A DNA stretch of 64,000 nucleotides from Winogradskyella sp. GTDB lineage: Bacteria; Bacteroidota; Bacteroidia; Flavobacteriales; Flavobacteriaceae. The DNA lies in contig NZ_JADGDZ010000003.1 in the NCBI RefSeq assembly GCF_016744625.1, positions 42,239-106,238 on the forward strand, given 5' to 3'. Shown piece by piece: positions 35,643 through 45,062 of the stretch (within the stretch, counting starts at the first letter, position 1; the number at the start of each line of letters is the position of its first letter). The notes under the pieces were generated by a model. That model saw only the letters and a program-made list of their open reading frames with translations. It searched no databases and was not told where the DNA came from. Made by a program: the position numbers and the translations under genes.

Positions 35643-38600
35643 TTAATTCAACTTATACATCACATCTTGCTCTTTTAACTCATGTAAAAGTTCTTGAGAA
35701 ATCTTTACTTTATTTTTTCGACTTGGCATATGTACTTTAATTTTCTCTTTATTATCGTACACTACAAAATTCAATGTATTGCTCCCTTCATGAAATCGTA
35801 ATAAATCATGCAACTTGGTTATTTTACCTTCACCCAAATCATCAATATTTAATTGTATCGATAACTTCTTCGCATAAGTATCCATAACATCATGCAACAA
35901 CTGAAAACTATTAAACTGAATTCTTGGATCTCCTTTTTTACCTGTATCTCTATTTACCCATCCCTCTTTTACATATGCTCTCACGTAAACAAAAGAATTA
36001 ATGACAAAGAAATGTCTAAACTTTAAATAGTCTTCACCAAAGATTCTAAACTCATGGCTATCTGTATAATCTTCAACCGTAAATAACGCCCAACCTTTAC
36101 CTTGCTTACTGACACGATGTTGCACATCTGTAACGACACCTCCAAAAGTAATTTCTCTATTTAAAACTGAATTTAAATCGTTAAAATGAGCAATAACTCC
36201 ATTGCAAAACGTTTTCATTTCAATTTTAAAATCATCTAATGGATGACCAGAAATATAAATTCCAACCACTTCTCGTTCTCGTGATAGTTTTTCCATCGTT
36301 CCCCAATCTTCACAAGGAGGAACTAAAGGTTCAGCAATCTGCACATCACTAGCTGCGCCAAATAAGCTTACTTGAGCCGAATTCTCATTCTCTTGGTGTT
36401 TCGCTCCATATTTAACTGCTTTTTCTAAAAAAGTAATCCCATCACCATCATGAGAAAAGTATTGTGCTCTGTGTGTGTCTGACCAACAATCAAATCCACC
36501 AGCATTGGCAAGACCTTCAAAAGCTTTTTTATTAGCAGCTCGTAAATCGATGCGCTTTGCTAAATCGAAAATAGACTTGTAATGTCCATCTTCCTTTCGA
36601 CCTTCAACAATCGTTTTTACAGCTCCATGACCAACACCCTTAATTGCTCCCATTCCGAAACGAACGGCATTATCTTGGTTTACTGAGAACTTATAATAAC
36701 TTTCATTCACATCTGGCCCTAAAACTGGTAAACGCATACGTTTACATTCTTCCATAAAGAAGGTTACAGACTTAATATCATTCATATTATTAGAAAGCAC
36801 AGCTGCCATATATTCTGCAGGATAATGTGCTTTTAAATATGCTGTTTGGTAAGCAATCCATGCATAACACGTTGAGTGCGATTTATTAAAGGCGTAACTA
36901 GCAAAGGCTTCCCAGTCTTTCCAGATTTTTTCTAGTTTGTCTTTATCTAGACCTTTGGCACCAGCTTGTTCAATGAATTTTGGTTTCATCTTATCCAAAA
37001 CCGCAATCTGCTTTTTACCCATAGCTTTCCTCAAAACATCGGCTTCACCTTTGGTGAAATCAGCCAATTTCTGAGACAGTAGCATTACTTGCTCTTGGTA
37101 AACCGTAATTCCATAGGTTTCCTTAAGATATTCTTCCATTTCTGGCAAATCATACACAATCTCCTCATCACCATGTTTACGTGCAATAAAACTTGGAATA
37201 TATTCCATTGGACCAGGACGATACAAGGCATTCATGGCAATTAAATCATCAAAAACAGTAGGCTTCAGGTTCTTCATGTGCTTCTGCATTCCAGGCGATT
37301 CATACTGAAACACACCTACCGTTTCACCTTTCTGGAATAACTCATAGGTTTTCTCATCATCTAGAGGAAAATTCTCAGGATCGAGTAAAATATCATGCTT
37401 CGCCTTTACAATCTTAACCGTATCCTTAATTAAGGTTAAGGTTTTCAGTCCCAAGAAATCCATCTTCAATAAACCTGCGTCTTCAACGACAGAGTTATCA
37501 AATTGAGTCACATATAAATCAGAATCCTTAGCTAAGGCCACAGGAACATAATTGGTAATATCACCAGGTGTGATAATTACACCACAAGCATGGATCCCAG
37601 TATTACGAACAGAACCTTCTAAGATTCGAGCTTGATTAACGGTTTCGGCTTGTAAATCTTCACCATCAGAAATATTGAGTAGCTCATTGACCTTTTCTAA
37701 ATCTTCAGCACGGAATTTTTTACCTAAATCCTTTTCAGACATTCCGAATATCTTTCCGAGTTTAGACATCAATGGAATTAACTTTGAAATCCGATCGGCT
37801 TCATTTAAAGGTAAATCTAAAACTCTGGCTGTATCTCTAATCGATGACTTTGCAGCCATTGTTCCATAAGTAATAATTTGAGCTACCTGATTTGAACCAT
37901 ATTTATCAATTACATAATCCATAACACGACCACGACCTTCATCATCAAAGTCGATATCGATATCTGGCATACTCACACGATCTGGATTTAAGAAACGCTC
38001 AAAAAGTAAGTCGTATTTAATAGGATCTATATTTGTAATCCAAAGGCAATAAGCAACCACAGAACCTGCCGCAGAACCACGACCAGGACCAACTGAGACA
38101 TCCATTTTTCGAGCTTCGCGAATAAAATCTTCTACAATTAAGAAGTAACCTGGATAGCCAGTATTTTCAATTACGCTTAATTCAAAATCGAGTCGTTCTT
38201 TTATTTCTGGTGTGATTTCACCATAACGTTTTTCAGCACCCTTAAAAGTTAAGTGCTTTAAAAAAGCATTTTCACCACGTTTGCCATTATCAGCTTCATC
38301 AGCTTCGTCTTTAAATTCATTCGGAATATCAAAAGCTGGTAATAATACATCTCGCGCTAATTCATAAGGTTCAATTTTATCGACAACATCTTGAATATTT
38401 ACAATAGCTTCTGGCACATCTCTAAAGAGTGCTTTCATTTCTTCCGAAGACTTAAAATAATATTCTTGATTTGGTAAACCATAACGATAGCCACGACCAC
38501 GACCAATTGGAGTCGCTTGTTTCTCACCATCTTTTACGCACAATAAAATGTCGTGCGCATTAGCATTTTCTTGTTCTACATAATACGTGTTATTAGTAGC

Positions 38601-40028
38601 TACCAATTTAACATCGTGCTTTTTAGCAAATTGAATCAGCACTGGATTCACACGATTTTCATCTTCTTGATTATGGCGCATAAGCTCCATATACAAATCG
38701 TCACCAAAAGTTTTCTTCCACCATAATAGTGATTCTTCAGCTTGATTCTCACCAATATTTAACACCTTACTTGGTACTTCACCATATAGATTTCCTGTTA
38801 AGCAAATGAGGTTTTCTTTGTATTGCTCAATCAGTTTTTTGTCAATTCTTGGTAGATAGTAAAAACCGTCCGTAAAAGCGGCAGACGAAAGCTTTGCTAA
38901 ATTATGGTAACCTGCTTTATTTTTGGCCATCAAAACAATCTGATAGCCATTATCTTTTCTAGTTTTATCAGTATGATTTTCGCAAACAAAAAACTCGCAA
39001 CCAATAATTGGCTTTATAATTTTGCCTTTCTTTTCTAAGCCAGCTTCTTCAGCTTGTTCTTGCTGTGCTTTTACACCTTTATTATGATTACCAACTGCGC
39101 TTACAAAATGAAATGCTCCCATCATATTTCCATGATCGGTCAATGCAACGGCAGGCATATCTTCTTTAGCAGCAGCAGCTACCAAATCTTTGATACTTAT
39201 TGTAGATTGAAGAATTGAAAACTGTGAGTGATTATGCAAATGCACAAAATCTACGTCTGCTAATTTTGCAACTGCTTCTTTGTTTGTCTCAGTTGGAATA
39301 GAATCAGTTTGTTCTTTTTGAAGTCTAGCATTAATCTTAGCACTTTCGCGTTTTAGATTAATATGTTTTAGACCAATAAGTTGAATTGTTTCTGGATGTT
39401 CTTCAGTAAACTTCTGAAAATAATCTGGCTGAACATCAAGCTGTTCTTTAGTGTATTGCTGTTTTCTAATTAGTTCGAAAAAACAACGAGTTGTTGCTTC
39501 AACATCTGCTGTTGCATTGTGCGCTTCTCCAAAAGGTGTGTTGAATAAAAACTGATGTAACTCTGTTAAAGTTGGCAATTTAAATTTACCGTATCGTCCA
39601 CCAGGAATTTGACATAAACTTGCTGTATGCTCGGTACAAGTATCTAAAACAGGAAGTTCTTGTAATTGATTTGCAACGTTTTCACGTACAAACTCAGCTC
39701 CCATAATGTTTAAATCGAACTTCACATTTTGCCCAACAACAAACTTAGTCTTAGACAAAGCGATATTAAACTTTTCTAATACTTCGGAAAGGGATACACC
39801 TTGTTCTTGTGCTAACTCTGTAGAAATACCATGAATCTTTTCAGCATCGTAAGGAATATTAAAGCCTTCTGGTTTTACTAAATAATCTTGATGCTCAATA
39901 TAGTTTCCCATAGCGTCATGCAATTGCCATGCAATTTGAATACACCTTGGCCAATTATCGGTATCAGTAATTGGTGCATCCCAACGCTTTGGTAAACCTG
40001 TAGTTTCGGTATCGAATATTAAGTACAT
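35643..40028 (-). CDS. dnaE: DNA polymerase III subunit alpha with N-terminal DnaQ-like 3'-5' exonuclease
   Basis: 1461 aa; N-term YLIFDTETTGLPKRW ... HNATADVEATTRCF exonuclease motifs; PHP FVHLHNHSQFSILQSTISI; GPGRGSAAGSVVAYCL, MPDIDIDFDDEGRGRVMDYV. Confidence 0.96.
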   Translation of the reverse strand: MYLIFDTETTGLPKRWDAPITDTDNWPRCIQIAWQLHDAMGNYIEHQDYLVKPEGFNIPYDAEKIHGISTELAQEQGVSLSEVLEKFNIALSKTKFVVGQNVKFDLNIMGAEFVRENVANQLQELPVLDTCTEHTASLCQIPGGRYGKFKLPTLTELHQFLFNTPFGEAHNATADVEATTRCFFELIRKQQYTKEQLDVQPDYFQKFTEEHPETIQLIGLKHINLKRESAKINARLQKEQTDSIPTETNKEAVAKLADVDFVHLHNHSQFSILQSTISIKDLVAAAAKEDMPAVALTDHGNMMGAFHFVSAVGNHNKGVKAQQEQAEEAGLEKKGKIIKPIIGCEFFVCENHTDKTRKDNGYQIVLMAKNKAGYHNLAKLSSAAFTDGFYYLPRIDKKLIEQYKENLICLTGNLYGEVPSKVLNIGENQAEESLLWWKKTFGDDLYMELMRHNQEDENRVNPVLIQFAKKHDVKLVATNNTYYVEQENANAHDILLCVKDGEKQATPIGRGRGYRYGLPNQEYYFKSSEEMKALFRDVPEAIVNIQDVVDKIEPYELARDVLLPAFDIPNEFKDEADEADNGKRGENAFLKHLTFKGAEKRYGEITPEIKERLDFELSVIENTGYPGYFLIVEDFIREARKMDVSVGPGRGSAAGSVVAYCLWITNIDPIKYDLLFERFLNPDRVSMPDIDIDFDDEGRGRVMDYVIDKYGSNQVAQIITYGTMAAKSSIRDTARVLDLPLNEADRISKLIPLMSKLGKIFGMSEKDLGKKFRAEDLEKVNELLNISDGEDLQAETVNQARILEGSVRNTGIHACGVIITPGDITNYVPVALAKDSDLYVTQFDNSVVEDAGLLKMDFLGLKTLTLIKDTVKIVKAKHDILLDPENFPLDDEKTYELFQKGETVGVFQYESPGMQKHMKNLKPTVFDDLIAMNALYRPGPMEYIPSFIARKHGDEEIVYDLPEMEEYLKETYGITVYQEQVMLLSQKLADFTKGEADVLRKAMGKKQIAVLDKMKPKFIEQAGAKGLDKDKLEKIWKDWEAFASYAFNKSHSTCYAWIAYQTAYLKAHYPAEYMAAVLSNNMNDIKSVTFFMEECKRMRLPVLGPDVNESYYKFSVNQDNAVRFGMGAIKGVGHGAVKTIVEGRKEDGHYKSIFDLAKRIDLRAANKKAFEGLANAGGFDCWSDTHRAQYFSHDGDGITFLEKAVKYGAKHQENENSAQVSLFGAASDVQIAEPLVPPCEDWGTMEKLSREREVVGIYISGHPLDDFKIEMKTFCNGVIAHFNDLNSVLNREITFGGVVTDVQHRVSKQGKGWALFTVEDYTDSHEFRIFGEDYLKFRHFFVINSFVYVRAYVKEGWVNRDTGKKGDPRIQFNSFQLLHDVMDTYAKKLSIQLNIDDLGEGKITKLHDLLRFHEGSNTLNFVVYDNKEKIKVHMPSRKNKVKISQELLHELKEQDVMYKLN

Positions 40029-40106
40029 AAAGCCTTTTTAATGTGAAAAATAGGAGCATTAAAATTAAGAAATAAAGACCCTTTAATAAAATGAAGTTAT
40101 AAACAC

Positions 40107-40147
40107 TTGTAAACAAAAAAGCACTACTCAATGAGTAACGCTTTTAT
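40107..40147 (-). terminator. terminator hairpin
   Basis: AAAAGCACTACTCA-AT-GAGTAACGCTTTT. Confidence 0.7.
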
Positions 40148-40165
40148 ACTATTTTTATCTAAAAT

Positions 40166-41386
40166 TTACGCTTGCAAATAATCTGGCACACCATCACCAT
40201 CTGTGTCAACAGCATCAGAAGGATCACCATCACCATTTGGATCAGCATTTTCATTAATGGTTAATATTGTATCATCATCATCATCATCATCTAAAAAATC
40301 CACATTACCATCACCATCAGTATCAACAGGGTTGCCATCTGCATCTAAAGTTTCAAACATGGTTAATATGCCATCACCATCATCATCTGGATCTAGGTAA
40401 TTAAAAATTCCATCACCATCAGAATCGTCACCTGGATCATCTAAATTACCATCAATATCACCATCAAAGTTTTCAAAAACATTTGGTATTCCATCGCCAT
40501 CAGCATCTTCACAATCTAAACTATCTATTTCTAATTGAATACTTCCATCTTCATCTCCACAAAACATAATCTGCTCCTCTAAGTAAAATAAGTATTGTGC
40601 ACATTTTTCAAAATAGTTACCAATTGTTGCTGCAGTATATTGCGCCTCAGCTTCTACTCTATTAGAAGTTGCATGGTTACATGGTAGTTGACAGTTACCT
40701 AAAGCATCTATCTTAGCTTGAATAGAACCATCTACATCTCCACAGTAATTACGTTCTGTGTTTAGTGCTACTATATATGCATTGCATGCAGCTTCATAAT
40801 CTGCACTTATAATAAACTCTAAACTCGAAGCAAAAGTGGCTTCATATGCCACTAATGCAGCATCAGAAGCTATTTCTGTATCAATGCAAGTTATTGGATT
40901 ATCTGGAAATTCTCCTGACCTTAGTGGTACTTTGTAAAAGATTCCATTTGTGTAACCAATCGAATTTAATCCAGAGGCATCAAATGCTAAAAATCTATAC
41001 GTTCCAGAAAAAGTAGAATTTGTTCTATCTATTTCGTCTATGGTAATCTCTCCTAGCTCAGGATATACAGAGACACTTGGATCTGGTCTATTATTAGTTG
41101 AAAAAGTTGTCCCAAATCCATCAACATATTCTGCTTCTATAGTATTAACATCTCCTACAGTAAAAGTAGCAGTGGTTACTGAAGGCACTCTCAGGTTAAC
41201 GGTTTCTATATTATTAGTTCCTGTAATGGTTAAAAATCCATTGGCTTCAATACTCGCAGAAAAAGCCTTGGCTCTCCAAAGTTCATTTGTACGATCACCT
41301 TGAAAAGCAGGTGTATTAAATTCCACTTCGTCGCCACAGCTAAATACTGTTAAAAAAACAAGGAATAAAAGAATAAGTTTTTTCAT
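40166..41386 (-). CDS. lipoprotein (DUF6252-like N-terminus) with Asp-rich thrombospondin-type-3/EF-hand-like repeats
   Basis: 406 aa; lipobox VFSC; C-terminal [20 protein letters not shown]...[20 protein letters not shown]...[18 protein letters not shown]...[13 protein letters not shown]. Confidence 0.85.
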   Translation of the reverse strand: MKKLILLFLVFLTVFSCGDEVEFNTPAFQGDRTNELWRAKAFSASIEANGFLTITGTNNIETVNLRVPSVTTATFTVGDVNTIEAEYVDGFGTTFSTNNRPDPSVSVYPELGEITIDEIDRTNSTFSGTYRFLAFDASGLNSIGYTNGIFYKVPLRSGEFPDNPITCIDTEIASDAALVAYEATFASSLEFIISADYEAACNAYIVALNTERNYCGDVDGSIQAKIDALGNCQLPCNHATSNRVEAEAQYTAATIGNYFEKCAQYLFYLEEQIMFCGDEDGSIQLEIDSLDCEDADGDGIPNVFENFDGDIDGNLDDPGDDSDGDGIFNYLDPDDDGDGILTMFETLDADGNPVDTDGDGNVDFLDDDDDDDTILTINENADPNGDGDPSDAVDTDGDGVPDYLQA

Positions 41387-41526
41387 ATTTAAAAAGGGTA
41401 ATTTTTCTTTGGTTCAAATATAACGAAACAAGGGTATCAAAAGTATAATAATTTTTGATATTGCCTAACTGTTGAATTTTCTTTTAGTTAAAATGGAATT
41501 CTTTTAGTTAAACTGAACACAAAGTG

Positions 41527-41555
41527 TTGAGAATTAAAAAAATGTATTATCTTTG
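41527..41555 (+). promoter_or_regulatory. Bacteroidetes-type promoter for rpsP
   Basis: TTG-N18-TATCTTTG (TAnnTTTG) about 50 bp upstream of the rpsP ATG. Confidence 0.65.
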
Positions 41556-41603
41556 CGCCCTCATTAATAACAGAGGTCGAGAACCTCACTAATTAATTAT
41601 ATT

Positions 41604-42119
41604 ATGCCTGTAAAAATTAGATTACAAAGACACGGTAAAAAAGGAAAACCTTACTACTGGATCGTAGCAGCGGATTCTCGCTCAAAAAGAGATGGTAAAT
41701 ACTTAGAGAAACTAGGTGCTTACAATCCAAACACAAATCCTGCAACTATAGAATTAGACGTTGACGGAGCTGTGCAATGGTTACAAAACGGTGCACAACC
41801 AACTGATACTGCAAAAGCAATTTTATCTTATAAAGGTGCTATGCTTAAAAATCATTTAGCTGGTGGTGTTAGAAAAGGAGCACTTACTGAAGAACAAGCG
41901 CAAGCGAAGTTCGATGCTTGGTTAGAAGAAAAAACTTCTAAAGTACAAGCAAAAGCAGATGGTTTATCTAAAGCAGATGCTGACGCTAAATCTAAAGCAT
42001 TAGAAGCTGAAAAAGCAGTAAATGAAGCACGTATTGCTGCAGCTGCACCAGTTGTTGAAGAAGAAGTAGCAGAAGATGTTGCAACTGAAGAAACAACAGC
42101 TTCGAACGAAGAAGAATAA
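41604..42119 (+). CDS. rpsP: 30S ribosomal protein S16 with long Ala/Glu-rich C-terminal extension
   Basis: 171 aa; MPVKIRLQRHGKKGKPYYWIVAADSRSKRDGKYLEKLGAYNP. Confidence 0.97.
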   Translation: MPVKIRLQRHGKKGKPYYWIVAADSRSKRDGKYLEKLGAYNPNTNPATIELDVDGAVQWLQNGAQPTDTAKAILSYKGAMLKNHLAGGVRKGALTEEQAQAKFDAWLEEKTSKVQAKADGLSKADADAKSKALEAEKAVNEARIAAAAPVVEEEVAEDVATEETTASNEEE

Positions 42120-42140
42120 AAAAAATATTTTTATACTTTT

Positions 42141-42172
42141 AAACTCCGATATAATCTATCGGAGTTTTTTTA
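42141..42172 (+). terminator. rho-independent terminator after rpsP
   Basis: AAACTCCGATA-TAATC-TATCGGAGTTT then TTTT. Confidence 0.9.
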
Positions 42173-42186
42173 TTTAACACTATCAC

Positions 42187-42303
42187 ATCGAGCGTTGTCG
42201 AGATGCTTACAAATTTAATTTTGATAACGTTCTCGACTAATTGCATTAACTAACTGCGTTCAAAATACATTTTGAGCTTGTTAATGCTCGAACCGACAGA
42301 AGC
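42187..42303. repeat. REP-like cluster of inverted repeats between rpsP and rimM
   Basis: GTCGAGA/TCTCGAC (42197-42237), GCATTAAC/GTTAATGC (42243-42287), CAAAAT-AC-ATTTTG (42261-42274). Confidence 0.55.
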
Positions 42304-42311
42304 ATTGAGAG

Positions 42312-42839
42312 ATGAAAAAAGAAGATTGTTTTTATTTAGGGAAAATTGTAAAGAAGTATAGCTTCAAAGGAGAACTCCTTGCCAAGCTAGATACTGACGA
42401 GCCTGATCTATATGATAATTTAGATGCTATTTTTATAGATTTGAGAGGAAACCTAGTTCCTTTCTTTATCGAATCATCTCAGCTACATAAGTCTGATTTA
42501 TTACGTATAAATTTTGAAGATGTTAATACTGAAGCTGATGCTGATGCTTTAATGAAAACGGAACTTTACTTGCCGTTAGATTTATTACCAAAGCTAGATG
42601 GAGATAAATTTTATTTTCACGAAGTTATAGGTTTCACAATTAAAGATCAGAATTATGGAGAAGTTGGTACCTTAAAAGGAATCAATGATTCTACTGCTCA
42701 ATCTTTGTTTGAAATTGATAGAGATGGCATAGAAATTCTAATTCCAATGAATGATGAGTTTATTGTAAAAGTGGATAGAGCCAATAAAACTATAGAAGTA
42801 AATACTCCAGAAGGGTTAATTGATTTGTATCTTTCTTAA
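42312..42839 (+). CDS. rimM: ribosome maturation factor RimM
   Basis: 175 aa; FYLGKIVKKYSFKGELLAKLDTDEPDLYDNL...KFYFHEVIGFTI...ILIPMNDEFIVKVD. Confidence 0.95.
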   Translation: MKKEDCFYLGKIVKKYSFKGELLAKLDTDEPDLYDNLDAIFIDLRGNLVPFFIESSQLHKSDLLRINFEDVNTEADADALMKTELYLPLDLLPKLDGDKFYFHEVIGFTIKDQNYGEVGTLKGINDSTAQSLFEIDRDGIEILIPMNDEFIVKVDRANKTIEVNTPEGLIDLYLS

Positions 42840-42904
42840 ATGTATCATGTTGAAATCGAATATTCTACGAAGTTAATTTATTTGAGCATCTAACAAAATA
42901 AAAG

Positions 42905-42930
42905 ATCCTGAAACAAGTTCAGGATGACAA
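42905..42930. repeat. REP-like hairpin
   Basis: ATCCTGAA-ACAAG-TTCAGGAT followed by GACAA. Confidence 0.7.
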
Positions 42931-42933
42931 ACA

Positions 42934-43647
42934 ATGAACAAACCGTTTCAATTCAAAGAATTCTCAGTTAATCAAGATAAATGTGCCATGAAAATTGGCA
43001 CTGATAGTGTTATACTTGGTGCTTGGACTTCGATAGAGCATCATCCCTTTTCAGTTTTAGATATTGGAGCAGGAACTGGTGTTTTATCCTTAATGTTAGC
43101 ACAAAGAAGTCATGCTGAAAATATTGAAGCTTTAGAAATTGATGCTGATGCGTATGAACAGTGCTCAGAGAATTTTGAAAGCTCACCTTGGGCAGACCGT
43201 CTTTTCTGTTATCATGCTTCACTACTCGAATTTGTAGAAGAAATTGAAGATAAATATAACCTCATCATTTGTAATCCACCTTTTTATTCCGAAGATTACA
43301 AAACGGATAACAAAGCAAGAGATATAGCACGATTTAATGACGCTATGCCTTTTGAGCATTTGTTATATGCTATTTCCCATTTACTTTCGGATGATGGTCT
43401 CTTTTCTGTTGTAATTCCATATAAAGAGGAAGACAATTTTATTGCACTGGCATTAAAAGTTGGGTTATATCTTAATCGTTCGCTACATGTTAAAGGTAAT
43501 CCAGATTCGACCTTTAAAAGGAGCTTGCTCGAATTTTCATTCAATGAAGTTGAAATCGAAACTTCAGAATTAATTATTGAAACTACTCGTCATCAATACA
43601 CCAAAGATTACATCAATCTCACCAAATATTTTTATCTGAAAATGTAG
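42934..43647 (+). CDS. tRNA1(Val) (adenine(37)-N6)-methyltransferase-like
   Basis: 237 aa; VLDIGAGTGVLSLMLAQR, NLIICNPPFYSED (NPPF); starts MNKPFQFKEFSVNQDKCAMKIGTDSVILGAW. Confidence 0.92.
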   Translation: MNKPFQFKEFSVNQDKCAMKIGTDSVILGAWTSIEHHPFSVLDIGAGTGVLSLMLAQRSHAENIEALEIDADAYEQCSENFESSPWADRLFCYHASLLEFVEEIEDKYNLIICNPPFYSEDYKTDNKARDIARFNDAMPFEHLLYAISHLLSDDGLFSVVIPYKEEDNFIALALKVGLYLNRSLHVKGNPDSTFKRSLLEFSFNEVEIETSELIIETTRHQYTKDYINLTKYFYLKM

Positions 43648-43664
43648 TATTGCTTTTGCTCTAT

Positions 43665-43676
43665 GAAAACGTTTTC
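43665..43676. promoter_or_regulatory. LacI-family-like palindrome within a promoter
   Basis: GAAAACGTTTTC located between TTTTG (43654-43658) and TACTTTTG (43679-43686). Confidence 0.5.
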
Positions 43677-43766
43677 GTTACTTTTGTTTCAAACTTTGTA
43701 AACAAACAATATGGCTTGAGCGATAGCGACAGCATTTGATATTTGAGAAACAATAAAATCTAACAA

Positions 43767-44945
43767 ATGAAACCAGATTTATTCGAAGCACCAGATTATT
43801 ACAACCTAGATGAATTACTTACAGAAGAACACAAATTAGTACGTGATGCTGCAAGAGAATGGGTAAAACGTGATGTTTCACCTATTATTGAAGAATACGC
43901 TCAGAAAGCAGAATTCCCAACTCAAATCGTAAAAGGTTTAGCAGAGATTGGAGCTTTTGGACCATACATTCCTGAAGAATATGGAGGAGCGGGATTAGAT
44001 CAAATTTCTTATGGTTTAATTATGCAAGAGATTGAACGCGGAGACTCAGGAGTAAGAAGTACTGCATCTGTACAGTCTTCTTTAGTAATGTATCCTATAT
44101 GGAAATACGGTAACGAAGAACAACGTCAAAAATACTTACCAAAACTAGCTTCTGGAGAATGGATTGGATCTTTCGGATTAACAGAACCAGATCATGGAAG
44201 TAATCCTGGTGGCATGGTTACCAATTTTAAAGATATGGGAGATCATTATCTTTTAAATGGTGCTAAAATGTGGATTAGTAATTCACCCTTTTGTCAAGTT
44301 GCTGTGGTTTGGGCTAAAAATGAAGAAGGACGAATCCATGGTCTTATTGTAGAACGTGGTATGGAAGGATTCTCTACTCCAGAAACACACAATAAGTGGT
44401 CACTTAGAGCATCTGCAACTGGTGAGCTTATTTTTGATAATGTAAAAGTACCTAAAGAAAATTTATTACCTAACAAATCTGGATTAGGCGCACCTCTTGG
44501 TTGTTTAGATTCAGCGCGTTTTGGTATTGCTTGGGGAGCAATTGGTGCAGCTATGGATTGTTACGACACAGCTTTAAGATATAGTAAGGAACGTATGCAA
44601 TTTGGGAAGCCTATTGGGCAGTTTCAATTACAACAAAAGAAATTAGCTGAAATGATTACAGAAATCACCAAAGCGCAACTTTTAGCTTGGAGACTTGGTG
44701 TTATGAGAGAAGCTGGCACTGCAACCTCAGCACAAATCTCTATGGCAAAGCGTAATAATGTAGATATGGCAATTAACATTGCTCGTGAAGCGAGACAAAT
44801 GTTAGGAGGTATGGGAATATCTGGAGAATATAGCATTATGCGCCATTCAATGAATCTTGAAAGTGTAATCACTTACGAAGGTACTCACGATATTCATTTG
44901 TTGATTACTGGCTTAGATGTTACAGGTTTAAACGCTTTTAAATAG
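43767..44945 (+). CDS. acyl-CoA dehydrogenase (glutaryl-CoA dehydrogenase-like)
   Basis: 392 aa; GSFGLTEPDHGSNPGGMVTNFKD, RMQFGKPIGQFQLQQKKLAEM, QMLGGMGISGEYSIMRHSMNLESVITYEGTHDIH. Confidence 0.93.
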   Translation: MKPDLFEAPDYYNLDELLTEEHKLVRDAAREWVKRDVSPIIEEYAQKAEFPTQIVKGLAEIGAFGPYIPEEYGGAGLDQISYGLIMQEIERGDSGVRSTASVQSSLVMYPIWKYGNEEQRQKYLPKLASGEWIGSFGLTEPDHGSNPGGMVTNFKDMGDHYLLNGAKMWISNSPFCQVAVVWAKNEEGRIHGLIVERGMEGFSTPETHNKWSLRASATGELIFDNVKVPKENLLPNKSGLGAPLGCLDSARFGIAWGAIGAAMDCYDTALRYSKERMQFGKPIGQFQLQQKKLAEMITEITKAQLLAWRLGVMREAGTATSAQISMAKRNNVDMAINIAREARQMLGGMGISGEYSIMRHSMNLESVITYEGTHDIHLLITGLDVTGLNAFK

Positions 44946-45016
44946 GTCGCTAAGCGACATTTGATTATTTCACTCTGACGGAATCGTTTTGAAATAATTA
45001 TAATCATGATTTTATA

Positions 45017-45048
45017 AAATGCTTCTCATAACTGAGAGGCATTTTTTG
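45017..45048. terminator. terminator hairpin
   Basis: AAATGCTTCTCA-TAAC-TGAGAGGCATTT then TTT. Confidence 0.75.
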
Positions 45049-45062
45049 TTTACATTTACTTT

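Noticed and set aside
40260-40520. Regular CATC-rich repeats considered as a CRISPR or minisatellite
   Set aside because: They are codon repeats within an open frame encoding DxDGDG motifs; no unique spacers.
40203-41303. 65- and 87-aa Ser/Pro-rich + strand ORFs
   Set aside because: Antisense translations of the Asp-rich repeat gene.
43010-43544. Minus-strand ORFs of 70 and 82 aa
   Set aside because: Antisense to the methyltransferase gene with intact motifs.
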